Origin: Lotus japonicus
Taxonomy: Eukaryota > Streptophyta > Magnoliopsida > Fabales > Fabaceae
Length of the DNA: 64,000 nt
Assembly: GCF_012489685.1 (NCBI RefSeq)
Contig: NC_080044.1
Span: 79,036,732 to 79,100,731, forward strand
Reading direction: 5' to 3'
Part shown: one piece after another, positions 1 to 9,511 of the stretch
How the letters are laid out: each line of letters begins with the position of its first letter
How positions within the stretch are numbered: the first letter of the stretch is position 1
Made by a program: the position numbers and the translations under genes
Notes under the pieces: model-generated
The model's database searches: none
The model's input: the letters and a program-made list of their open reading frames with translations, nothing else
Told to the model about the DNA's origin: nothing

Positions 1-383
1 TTTTATTCATATATGTAATTATTTTCATAAAATACTAGTGTTTTTTACCCGCGCGTTGCACGGGAAATATATCTATTGTATTTGATATATTAATTAATAC
101 TTTGATTATTAAAAATATATTAAACAACGAATGAAATAGAAAAGTCAGAATTGATGAGTAAAGTGGACATAAAGTCTTCTCTTCTAAGCCCGATTGAGAC
201 CAAGAGGAACTCGTTTCACATTCTTTGTAAATATGAAGACGATAACACAAATCAAATCATAGATATAAGGAATTATCAACATATTAATCTTAAAAATAAA
301 ATTAATGTGATAGTAGCACAAATCAGGATTGTGTAAGATATATCATAAAGTATAACATTATTGTGTTTATTCCAACTAAGTAG

Positions 384-720
384 GGATGACAATGGGTAGA
401 TACTATAGTACCATCTCCATACCCGCGTTTTTAAAAATTACATGTACCCGTCTCCATACTCACGTGGGTAGCAACTCGAAGTTCTCCACCTTTAGACAAT
501 TCAATGTCATTATAGGAAGCTATCCATCTTTGCCAAAATCTAAATCTATGGATGACAATGGGTCTCAAAATCATAGGGTACCCGCAAAAACTATACACTA
601 TAGATAGGGTAAAAAACCGCTAAATGGGTATGAGGTTGAGTATAGATAATTACCCGCAAAAAATAGAGGGTATGGGTGCGGGTATGGGTACTATAGTACC
701 CAACCGGCCCATATCCGCAC
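384..720. repeat. GGGTATGGG/TACCCGC-rich repeat inside the Helitron
   Basis: This stretch is dominated by short motifs such as GGGTATGGG, TACCCGCAAAA and the palindrome GGTACTATAGTACC. The phrase GATGACAATGGGT occurs twice in direct orientation (about 386 and 549). It looks like part of a dispersed transposon, possibly an older hAT-like insertion, but clean termini and a target-site duplication were not found. No coding function is supported. Confidence 0.4.
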
Positions 721-725
721 ACACA

Positions 726-727
<2 letters not shown>

Positions 728-785
<58 letters not shown>
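728..785. repeat. (TTA)n microsatellite
   Basis: About 19 uninterrupted TTA units. The poly-isoleucine reading frame across it on the minus strand is an artefact of the repeat. Confidence 0.97.
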
Positions 786-786
<1 letters not shown>

Positions 787-1394
787 TTTTGGGAATATAT
801 TAACAAATTAACTTAAGCTATAGCTTTCAAACTCACTATTTAAAAAAAAAGTTTGGGATATATTAATTAATACTCTAAAAAGATAAAAGTGAATCTAAAA
901 TAAAATAAAGTATTTTCTGGATTTAAAATAAATGATAAGATAAATTAAAATAAAATTAAGAAATTAACAACCTAAATCCCAATCAAATCTAATATTAAAA
1001 ATGGTATTAAATAAAGATAGATAAAAACTAACAAAATCTAGCAAATCACAATAAAAACTCATAAAATCTCGAATTAATAAAAAATTCGAAAATTCAATAA
1101 AAATTAATCAATTTATTCTAAAAATAAATTTAAAATAAATTAAAAGACCAAATCTTATCTTTTAAAATAATATCAATCAATTATTTTAGAAAATATAAAA
1201 TTAAAACATATATCAATTAAAAATTATATCTTCTAAAATAATATCAATTAATTAGGTTAGAATATATAAAATTAAAATATATATCAATTGAAAATTATAT
1301 CCTCTAACAAATTGACACGTGGAATAATTTTTATGAGAATTAATCTGGGAGCGACACGTCATGCTAGAAGTTGTTCTTTTCTAATATATATAGA

Positions 1395-1775
1395 TAGATA
1401 GATATCTAACTTTTCTTCAATCTAGCTAATTTATGAAATTCATATAAAAGGAGAAAATATAATTAAACGATATTTTTTTCTAATATTAGGTTAAATGTTA
1501 TTTAAAATGAGAATAAGTTAATTGTTTAATTTAGAAAATACAGAATGGACATTAATACATGAATTTGTCACATTGGCGGAAACCTTTCTATTCCCCTGTT
1601 TTGTCCTTGAGTTAGGGAAGTTTTGATTGGTTCAACATTTTTCATGGATGCTGTCAAAAAAATAAACCTTTTTCATGGATGATCCTATCAAACTAGAACA
1701 AAAAATAAAACTATTTACCAGAAAAACAAGTTGTTTAGAAACAATTTATCAATATGGGGTAGTTTAGGACTTTAG
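1395..1775. other. Spacer with no recognised feature
   Basis: AT-rich sequence between the small Helitron and the CACTA-type element. I see no gene, RNA or clear repeat in it. Confidence 0.5.
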
Positions 1776-2199
1776 CAGGGTGAAATTGATCGCTCACGAC
1801 GGATAAAAATACGTCACAAAATCTTTGCCAGAGTGTTTGTGTTGGAAACTAAATCTGTCACGACATCTTGCCGCGAAGAACAGATCCGTCACAACCCCAA
1901 AGTCAGCGGGTTTGCGACGGAGAAATCCGTCACTCTAGTTGTGACAGATACAGTATCCGTCGCAAATTCCTTATCAGTAGTGTACTTGCGACGGAAACAA
2001 ATCCGTTACAAGATCCTTTAAACGAAGTGAATTTAGCGACGGAATATTTTCAGTCGCAAAATCCATTCATTGTTGAGCTGGTTGTTTGTACAGTGACGGA
2101 ACGGAATTTCCCCATAAAAATCCCGTCGCTAGTTCCACAACAAACCAGGGAATTTGTGACGGATGAGTTTTCCGTCGCAAAAACGCCAATTTCGTAGTG
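1776..2199. mobile_element. Short CACTA-type element made of GCGACGGA/TCCGTCGC palindromes
   Basis: The right end, read inward, starts CACTACGAAATTGGCG. The left end (CAGGGTGAAATTGATCGC) is a decayed version of it: CA plus GAAATTG are kept. Between them, eight or nine imperfect hairpin units of the type (G)CGACGGA-spacer-TCCGTCG(C) follow one another, along with GTGACGGA variants. Subterminal arrays of short direct and inverted repeats are typical of CACTA (En/Spm) elements. No transposase is present. A 3-bp target-site duplication is not visible (TAG on the left, AGT on the right), so the left end may be damaged. The element ends only 33 bp from the tRNA-His gene. Confidence 0.68.
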
Positions 2200-2224
2200 A
2201 GTGAAAAGGGAATCAATACTTTAT

Positions 2225-2232
2225 TAAAAAAG
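2225..2232 (-). terminator. Pol III T-run terminator of tRNA-His
   Basis: On the minus strand CTTTTTTA follows directly after the discriminator base. A run of four or more T is sufficient for plant RNA polymerase III termination. Confidence 0.75.
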
Positions 2233-2304
2233 TGTGGCTGCTGGGATTCGAGCCCAGGTCTCCACGGCCACAACGTGGAATTCTCACCACTAAACTACAG
2301 CCAC
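2233..2304 (-). tRNA. trnH-GTG: tRNA-His (anticodon GTG)
   Basis: Read on the minus strand, the 72-bp sequence folds as a full cloverleaf. The acceptor stem is GTGGCTG/CAGCCAC with discriminator A. A box A motif (TAGTTTAGTGG) is present. The anticodon stem CCACG/CGTGG has loop TTGTGGC, giving anticodon GTG. The T arm TGGGCTCGAATCCCA contains box B. A run of six T follows within about five bases downstream on the same strand, as expected for a Pol III terminator. There is no intron and CCA is not encoded, both normal for a plant nuclear tRNA-His. The gene looks intact and functional. Confidence 0.95.
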
Positions 2305-3199
2305 TAGATGGTATTACGATGCCAATAATTTAATATATTACATGTTTTTGTAACACTGCGCTCAATATTTTCAACTTGCCTCAGGATTTGTTCTTCCATT
2401 CCCATAATATGGCCAACGATATCATTTTTTTTTGGAAAGGAGAGATCATATTTCTTACATCTTTATGTATGAAAATTGTATTTAATTACAAACTTAAATT
2501 TTCAAACATGGTTAACTCATTGTCATGTAACTTGACCGAGCATGCTTAACTCATACTATATTCGACCCTTTTCATAAGAATCAAATTAAAAGTATAATTT
2601 GATCCTCTATAAGTAGCAACTTAAATTCTGCGTTGTATTAACTTTTTTTTTGACAAAAAAACCTTTAGTTAATTATCCAACATTTTTCATTCTCAATGAA
2701 TAGTTGTATATCAATGGAACTCTCTCTCCCTCCACTCTCCTATTACCAAAGGCAATTGAAAAAAAAAATGAGTTAAACATAATTTAGGGAAACTATCAAT
2801 GAATGACAAATTCAATGTTAATTACTAAAATAACTGTATTTTACAATATACACGGATCACCTTCTACCATCTGCCAAAACAAGGAAGCATTCTTCAATTT
2901 TACAAAAAGAAAAAAAAAAACAAAAAGACTGGGTGCTCTGAAAAGATTAATAAGAAATACATGGGGAAAAAGGGATACAGGATGATTACAAAAAAGAAAA
3001 GAAAAGTAGGCAAATAATCACCCCTTTGAAACATTGGAAATCAAGCCATCATTTCTGGAAAAAAGGAAACAATATCTCCTCTGACTGCACAATGTGATAG
3101 AATATAGCAGAGCCAAACCCCATTGTGCTGGCAAATTTCTGTTGCTTAATCAACATGAAATGTACAGATACCATAGCTCAATGATTTAGGGCACCTCTG
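2305..3199. other. Intergenic and probable NIPA 3' UTR
   Basis: The first part is AT-rich and featureless. The part next to 3199 should contain the 3' UTR of the minus-strand NIPA gene, but I could not fix a poly(A) site. The short reading frames here have no recognisable domain. Confidence 0.45.
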
Positions 3200-6100
3200 T
3201 CACTTGAAATGATCTTGCCGTATAATTGTGATTAAATTAATGGGTGGAACATCTTCCTCTTTCTGTTTCCAGGGTTCACCATTGCCTTGGATATACCATG
3301 ATACTCTAGGAGACAATGGTGTATATAAATCTGCATGTGAAGAACAATCACTTAATCAGATTTAAGATCACTAGGAAGCGTCTCAACACTCAACACATCC
3401 AATTATGCTAAGAAATCAGAGTCTGCCCTTAAATATTGAAATCCTATTAGGGCAAGATTTACAATACACAAATTAGACAATGGTGGTGGTAATATTGATA
3501 TGTAATGAAACTCGATCGCTTTATTGTACTTTTGAGCCACTTTAGTTCACTGTACTCTGCTTGTTTTTTCTATTTAGGAAGATTTCCCACCCTCATTTAT
3601 CTAGATAGTTCAAACTTCTCAGCAGTGAACTGACCCCATAACATAATAATTCCCTTATTTTTTGCTGCTAAGCACTGAATATTACTACAATTTTGGCTTA
3701 ATCACCAAAAGCTAAAACCTTAAGGAAATAGCATACTGAACGACTTTGGTATTCACATGGGTCAGGACAGCTTCATTATTTTCTAGCAATTGTCAACGTC
3801 TAGGTAATCCATATTAATATTTAGATCCAAGATGTAGTAATATTCAGTGCTTAGCACCAAAAGCTAAAACCTTAAGGAAATAGCATACTGAACGACTTTG
3901 GTATTCAAATGGGTCAGGACAGCTTCATTATTTTCTAGCAATTGTCAACGTCTAGGTAATCCATATTAATATTTAGATCCAAGATGTAGCTATCTCACGA
4001 ATCTTACATGACATGTATTCATAAATCTTCCCTATATTTTTTTCCTCCAATATTTAATGTAAGAAAAAAAATCATCAATCATTTAGTTGCATGACTACTA
4101 ACAAGTAAAAACTGGAGCTAGTAGTCAGCAACAAGGAAACATGAGCATCTATTTCAAGTTATCTAAAATTTGTATTATGTTTAGCCTTTGGTGTAAACAT
4201 ACTATTTAACAGGTTAAACAATTAATAAGGTCAAGTAACCCAATAGGTCAAGCAAAGCTAGATACTCTCTATTACCACATATAATTCGTAAGAAGCAGGG
4301 GACAGACTAAGTTTTTTTTAAAAAAATGGGGCAATCGCACCCCCCCCCCCCCCACAAAGAGGAAAAATTCTTAATAGAATGGTATTCAAATAGTGTATTC
4401 GCCCCCTAAGTTTTGTTTATAATATCTACTCCAATGAGCTATTGCTGATTTTACTAAATATGTGTTTAATTTACGGTATATTTTTCCTAGTTCTGTCCGC
4501 GGTAAGAAGTCTATCTTATCCAAGTTCTCCACGGTAGACTATGGTGCATGAGATATTACCTGTAATGGCTGGAGGATCCGGTTCTCTTGTACTGTGCAAT
4601 ACAGTTGTTCCAGATAAAACAGTGATGAAACCACATAACTCTGACACAATACTGCTTATACTTTGACCAGAATAGTCCTGAATAAGAAAAGCAGGAGAGG
4701 AAGGATTATAATAGTTGAATCATAAAATGTCTCCTTCTGCAAACAAATTTTCTTATTATGTTTCTGAAGAATACCAACCTTAAACATGATTAAACTGGCT
4801 AATATTGTAAAAGCTGTGAACAATGCATAATAGATTGGAGAAACAACTGCTGCATTAAAGTTATCCAGTGCCTGCAACCGTGCAAGAATTGGTTAGCACA
4901 GAAGCCCAGATTGAAGATCCCATGGCAAGAAAATGATAACAATTAAAAGGTATGGAAACAACACTCCAGTAAATAAAAGTTCTTATGGTGGGCTTCAGCT
5001 CAAGCATTACATGGATGTTATTTGAATTAGAGGTTTACATCTTGGACTTCTAGATTACTTCATAGCCTTCAAGAAGGTTGAACAAAACTTCAATGGACAC
5101 ATGGAGTGAAAAGAATGGCAAGGAAAACACAATACGACCATAATGATAGTTAACAACCAAAGAAAAGGAAAGTAAAGATGAAACTGATAGAAGTATGATC
5201 AGAACCTAAAAGTTAAAATTCTTCAGTCTAGACAAATGGACCAAGTTGTAGGATGAACAGTTCACAGCAGTATGAAAAATACACCAGTCACTTTTAAAGA
5301 GCCAGCTTAATTAGTAGAGAACACTGACTTGTTTTTAAAAAGATTAAAAGAATCAAATTAACCCTGCATAATAAATATCTCTAGCAGAAAGAAAAAAGCA
5401 AAAGAATTCAATGAAATACCTAAAAGAAGCCAGAGAATTTTAACACTTCATGTCACGATGCAAAAACTACTTTTCACAATAAAATAAGTGATACTTACCA
5501 TATTAAGGTAATTTAGCTGGATAATGATGCAGGTAATAGCAACCGTAGAAAAAATCCATGTCTGAAAGTAGAAAAACTGGTTTGCGCCTTCTAATGTAAG
5601 TTTCATTGCAATGCCAATTGCTTTCACACTCATGACCTGAGAAGTAAGATTTTTATCAGAAAAACAGGACTATCCAAAATGATAAAAAATTATCACATAT
5701 TAAGTAGTGATAACTGACAAGGTTAATTGGATAGAGTCACCTACAGTTAAGGACCCAATTACAGAGCATATTCCAACATAAACCAAAATATTAGTCTGGC
5801 CAAAGCGGGGCGCAATATACAAAACAAGAGCCAATGTCACGGCAATGGCTGCGGCCGTGTACGAGAGGAACGCTGTAACCCAAAATAGAAAGCAAAAATC
5901 AGGAAACACCCATTAACCACATAGCCACAGGGCATTTCACAATGGAAAGTAAATCAAACCCTGATAGAATACCGGGTTGAACGGCCAGTTCCCAAATTTC
6001 TTGCACAGAACTAAGAGACATCTCTTCAGGAGCATGGAGCACAATAACAGTAGATCCCACAATGCATAGAAGACACCCCAGCATGCCCATTTTCTGCAGC

Positions 6101-7225
6101 TTCTCCTCCAAGAGGAAATGCGCTAAGACAGCACTAACCAAGTTCATAGCAACTCTTAGCTCAGCAGAAAGGTAATCGAAATTCGAAACAAAGTAAACAA
6201 AGCATCCTTACATAAAGAACATAAGTGATTTAGTGAATGCTTACCTAACAATAATACTCAAAGCACCAAGTGGAGTAACAAGCACAGCCGGGGCGTAAAT
6301 GTATGCAACGAAATTCGCTATCTCTCCAACAATCACTGGAACAAGACAAATAATTAAAAATTCGGAAAACATTGAAGTAAAGACTAAGGCCCTGTTTGGG
6401 AGAGCCTATTTTAGTTTATCTGATAGCATAAACGCTTATGTCAGTGTTTGGGAGAGCTTATGCAAATAGCTTATAGCCTACCATAAGCTGTTTTGAGCTT
6501 ATTTTCATAAGCTACTCAGGTTAGCTTATTAAAAAGAGCTTATGCTTATATATAGCTTATTTTCAATTTATTTCAATAATTTATTTTAAATAGCTTATGA
6601 ATAAGGCCCCATTTGGGAGAGCTTATTTGATAGCATAAGCGCTTGTGTAAGTGTTTGGCAGAGCTTATACAAACAGCTTATGGCCTACCGGCTACCATAA
6701 GTTGTTTTGAGCTTATTTTCATAAACTACTCGGGATAGCTTATGAAAAAGAGTTTATGCTTATATACAGCTTATTTTCAATTTATTTCAATAAAAAAATT
6801 AAAATAGCTTATGAATAAGTGATTATGTCATAAGCGCTTATGGTGGCTTATGACCATAAGTGCTTAATTAAGTTGTTTTTTCAAACGGGGCCTAAACGAT
6901 TATAACCATAAGCGCTTAATTAAGCTGTTTTCCCAAACATAAATGGAAACACAATAAGTACATACTGGTAATCATTCCGACCCACCAGAGAGGTTGAAGC
7001 AAGTAACCATAGCCACCAACACCTGTACAATGCAATACACAGTATGAATGAATGATTAGCAATTTTGGGGGAAAATGAAAAGGAAGGGATTTAAGGTGAC
7101 AGACTGGCACGAGGACCGTTAACACCGGCGAGTTGAAGACCCTTTTTCTTGATGATGAAGCTGGAGCCGATGAAAGCACTGGAAACCACGGCCAAGATGA
7201 AACCGGTGAAATTGGTTGAGGTCAT
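3200..7225 (-). CDS. NIPA-family magnesium transporter (DUF803)
   Basis: Predicted multi-pass membrane protein of the plant NIPA family, thought to move Mg2+ across cellular membranes. Nine exons join in phase: 7225-7105, 7022-6966, 6335-6245, 6133-5973, 5872-5745, 5636-5499, 4871-4779, 4677-4560 and 3330-3200. They give 345 residues, the usual family length. The start MTSTNFTGFILAVVSS is the only ATG fitting the conserved first helix, and GSSFIIKKKGL follows it. Other family hallmarks are GYLLQPLWWVGM, APAVLVTPLGALSIIVSA, HFLLEEKLQKMG, YGICSVIGSLTVMSVKAIG-like residues, and SPIYYALFTAFTILAS. The hydrophilic C-terminus contains PLSPRVSWYIQGNGE. Intron 2 holds nested hAT elements and intron 8 a tandem duplication; neither affects the coding exons. 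The ion specificity is inferred from the family. Confidence 0.93.
3666..3856. repeat. Perfect 23-bp inverted repeat in NIPA intron 8
   Basis: TGCTAAGCACTGAATATTAC followed by TAC (3666-3688) recurs as an exact reverse complement at 3834-3856. The second arm straddles the junction of the tandem duplication described in the next entry. Confidence 0.9.
3703..3989. repeat. Tandem duplication, period 152 bp
   Basis: Bases 3703-3837 repeat at 3855-3989 with a single obvious difference (CACATGGG against CAAATGGG). The near-identity implies a recent event. It lies inside intron 8 of the NIPA gene and leaves the exons intact. Confidence 0.95.
6388..6938. mobile_element. hAT-type MITE, outer copy interrupted by a second copy
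   Basis: Starts GGCCCTGTTTGGGAGAGC and consists of many CATAAGC/GCTTATG motifs, ending near CTGTTTTCCCAAACA. This is a legume MITE with hAT-like GGCCC..GTTTGGG termini. The outer copy is split at 6604/6893 by a related copy, and its last part resumes at about 6893-6938. It lies in NIPA intron 2. No clear 8-bp target-site duplication was found. Confidence 0.7.
6605..6892. mobile_element. hAT-type MITE, inner nested copy
   Basis: A 288-bp element with termini GGCCCCATTTGGGAGAGC and CAAACGGGGCC, inserted in an older copy of the same family. The interior matches the outer copy and the copy at 25782-26062. It is rich in CATAAGCGCTTATG palindromes. The flanks (ATGAATAA and TAAACGAT) do not form a clean 8-bp duplication. 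Confidence 0.75.
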
Positions 7226-7569
7226 CTACCTTGTGGTGTTGTGTGAGTGTTGTTGTTTCATTCACATTGGGTGGGAAGAACAAGGAGAGAGGTAGCAGAA
7301 GGTTGTGAATTGGATTGAAGTCATGAATTGGAGTTGGAACCCTAAGATTGCGATTCTGATAATAGTGCTACGGAGAACGCTACTGAAGTTCGAACGGAAA
7401 ACGAACGCTACACGACACCACTTTGGTTTTTTTTTATTTTTGTTGGGAATTAAAGTCTGGCGCTAATAAAATAATTGGCTGTTCGAACTCCCTATTTACG
7501 TGGTTGGTTGGTTGAGTCAGGCGGGGAGTTATAAATTTTCACAATTCAGATTTATTCAAATTTCTTAAT
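7226..7569. promoter_or_regulatory. Presumed NIPA 5' UTR and promoter region
   Basis: Directly upstream of the NIPA start codon on the minus strand. I see no unambiguous TATA box, so the assignment rests on position only. Confidence 0.4.
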
Positions 7570-7929
7570 ATATTAATTAAGCCGACATAGAAGCCAAAGC
7601 ATCAAGACCATAAGGCCCCTCCTCTATCCAAACCATAAAGGAGGAAGCATTCATAGTCAAGAAGTATGCGACATAATTGTCGGATCTACGAACGAATGAA
7701 ACATCCAACTGTAAAAAATTAAATCAAGATAAGAGTTGCCTCTAGAGCGACACCTCCACCACTGAAAAAGTTGCAAAGAATCAGTCTCAAAGCACATCCT
7801 CTTAAAACCAAGATCAATAGCTAAACGCATGGCCCATCTCAAGCACAAAGCCTCTGCTAAACCAGCAAAGGACTTTATTAAACACATACTGTGGTCCACG
7901 TGTGATCCTCGTCCATGAGAATTGGACAT
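7570..7929 (-). pseudogene. Retrotransposon-type RNase H fragment
   Basis: The minus strand encodes an RNase H-like (RVT_3) segment: AEALCLRWAMRLAIDLGF, then FETDSLQLFQWW, and later RRSDNYVAYFLTMNASSF with VWIEEGPYGLDALAS. This domain is typical of plant non-LTR retrotransposons and their domesticated relatives. The two parts lie in different frames, with a shift near 7680-7690. There is no reverse transcriptase next to it, so it is a decayed fragment. It lies upstream of the NIPA gene. Confidence 0.75.
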
Positions 7930-9003
7930 ATATTATGGTCAAGGAACTTACTGTTTAATGCTAGCACCCACAGGGAGAGGATTAGTCATTGCTGTCAACA
8001 GTTAATACTTTGAGTTACAAAAATTGTGTATTACGACAAAGAAAATAAAGGCAAGAAACCTAGGCTCAAAACGTTTTCTAACTCGGTGTTCATTTTGACA
8101 CCCCACTATTGTCACCTTTAGTAAATTTGTAAAAATAAAACATGTTTGCAACACTCACTTTAATGCCTTTTTAAACCCTCTCTTATTGATTGGTTAAATA
8201 TCGTGATTGGTGCACTAAAAATATGAAGCATACTTATAATGTAGTGACACTTACATGAATTTCAACAAAATCAAATGAGTGTTGTTAGCACTCATCTTCC
8301 TATAATGTTGTCACATTAAATATTTACCGACACTCACATTTGTGATATATAATTTAAAATATAGTACAGTAAAATGCATATTGCTTCTGAGTTCTTAATC
8401 CTAAAAACTAATTTGAAACACATGTTCTAGGAGTCTAAAAACCTTGTGATGCACATCTCCTTTGTTATGTTTTGGATATAGGAAAACTCAAGATACAAAC
8501 TCAAACAATACCGAGAAGTTGAAAACCTTGATATAGTTTGTTCACAATGTCGTATTTTAAAACACAATAGTATTATTTAGGATGTTAATTTTGGGTTTGA
8601 AAATTTAGTAATAGTGTTTCGCTCCTGAGCGAAGTACCTCATACCTATTAAAGTCATCACTCATCAATTTATTTAGGATGACAATCTGTCCATGAAGGAT
8701 GCAAAGGGATTTTTATGATCTTGAACCTTTTAGGGTCCCATACAGTTGGCGATATTATTGGGTATGTTGTTGAAGCTCGTTCAAGAACTCAATCCTAACA
8801 TGATCGCAATTCTCCTCATGTTTACCTAATAATTCAGCAACAACTCTATAACCACAATCACCATCTGCGACAACATTTATCACGTTTTCTATATGACAAC
8901 GAAACTATGAAGGAAACTGATTAATGTATGAGATATCTCAAATAAGAGGAATTCTCTTGAACTAGGGGGGCACGAGAAGGAAGAATAGGTGGAGAAGGGG
9001 TTT
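7930..9003. other. Intergenic sequence without a recognised gene
   Basis: AT-rich spacer between the RNase H fragment and the helicase promoter region. Some phrases (TGACACC, CACTCA) recur around 8090-8340 and suggest an eroded repeat, but no termini were found. Confidence 0.4.
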
Positions 9004-9155
9004 GGATCCTCTCATGTGTAAAAAAACTTGAGAGTGTCAAGTTTCATCATCTCACCATTAATTTTATTTTATTTTTCATTTATTATCTACACAAAAGTTA
9101 ATGGTGAGATGGTAAAACTTGACACTCTCAAGTTTTTTTACACTTGAGAGGATCC
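9004..9155. mobile_element. Foldback MITE, 152 bp
   Basis: Near-perfect inverted repeat. Both ends read inward as GGATCCTCTCA(T/A)GTGTAAA and continue as CTTGAGAGTGTCAAGTTT and CATCTCACCATTAA, leaving a short loop. Superfamily undecided because no clear target-site duplication is seen. It sits about 350 bp upstream of the helicase start codon. Confidence 0.85.
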
Positions 9156-9277
9156 CGGCTCGTGGAGTAGAGTTTGTTTTTGTTTTTTTTTGTCAAAAGA
9201 GTATGTTTAGAGTTAGAGTACCCTCACTCCCAAGAATGAGGACCCTAAATTAAAGTACACAGGCTTCATAAAAATGA

Positions 9278-9309
9278 AAGCCCAATAAGAAGCCCACAAA
9301 AAGCCCTAG
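9278..9309 (+). promoter_or_regulatory. Site II-like and telo-box-like elements of the helicase promoter
   Basis: Two AAGCCCA motifs (9278-9284 and 9290-9296; reverse complement TGGGCTT) are followed by AAGCCCTAG (9301-9309). Paired site II (TGGGCY) and telo-box-like elements are characteristic of plant ribosome-biogenesis and ribosomal-protein promoters. This fits the predicted nucleolar role of the downstream gene. Binding is inferred, not shown. Confidence 0.5.
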
Positions 9310-9511
9310 CTCATTCCTTCAACACTCAAGTTATCTCCCTCTAGTCGGAGGAGCAGCCGCACCGGAGAAAGAAAAAAACGCACCATTCATTCATAGGCGG
9401 CGATCACAGCCACCGGAAGCTCGTCGTGCACCACCCTCTATTACCGGTGTTCTGCCATCTCCGTTGAACGAAGCTTACGAGACTGTGGCTGAGGCTGTGC
9501 AAAATCTAATC

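Larger units (their letters stand above)
35..1394 (-). mobile_element. Non-autonomous Helitron
   Basis: Read on the minus strand, the right end carries a GC-rich hairpin (CCCGTGC, loop AAC, GCGCGGG, with one G-T wobble) at about 48-64. This is followed by an A-rich spacer and the terminal CTAG at 38-35, with a T flanking it. The 5' end is read as TCTATATATATTAG starting near 1394 and preceded by A. This A|TC ... CTAG|T layout with a subterminal hairpin is the Helitron signature. No Rep/helicase coding sequence lies between the ends, so the copy is non-autonomous. The 5' end lies in a TATC repeat and could shift by 4-8 bases. The 3' end resembles that of the larger Helitron at 43636-50328. Confidence 0.72.

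Noticed and set aside
591..806. Poly-isoleucine protein
   Set aside because: It is translation of the (TTA)n microsatellite.
1868..2273. Overlapping small ORFs in the 2-kb region
   Set aside because: They are translations of the CACTA palindrome array and of the tRNA-His gene.
9464..9511. N-terminal extension of the helicase
   Set aside because: The upstream frame begins at TTG, not ATG. The first in-frame ATG is 9512 with a good context.
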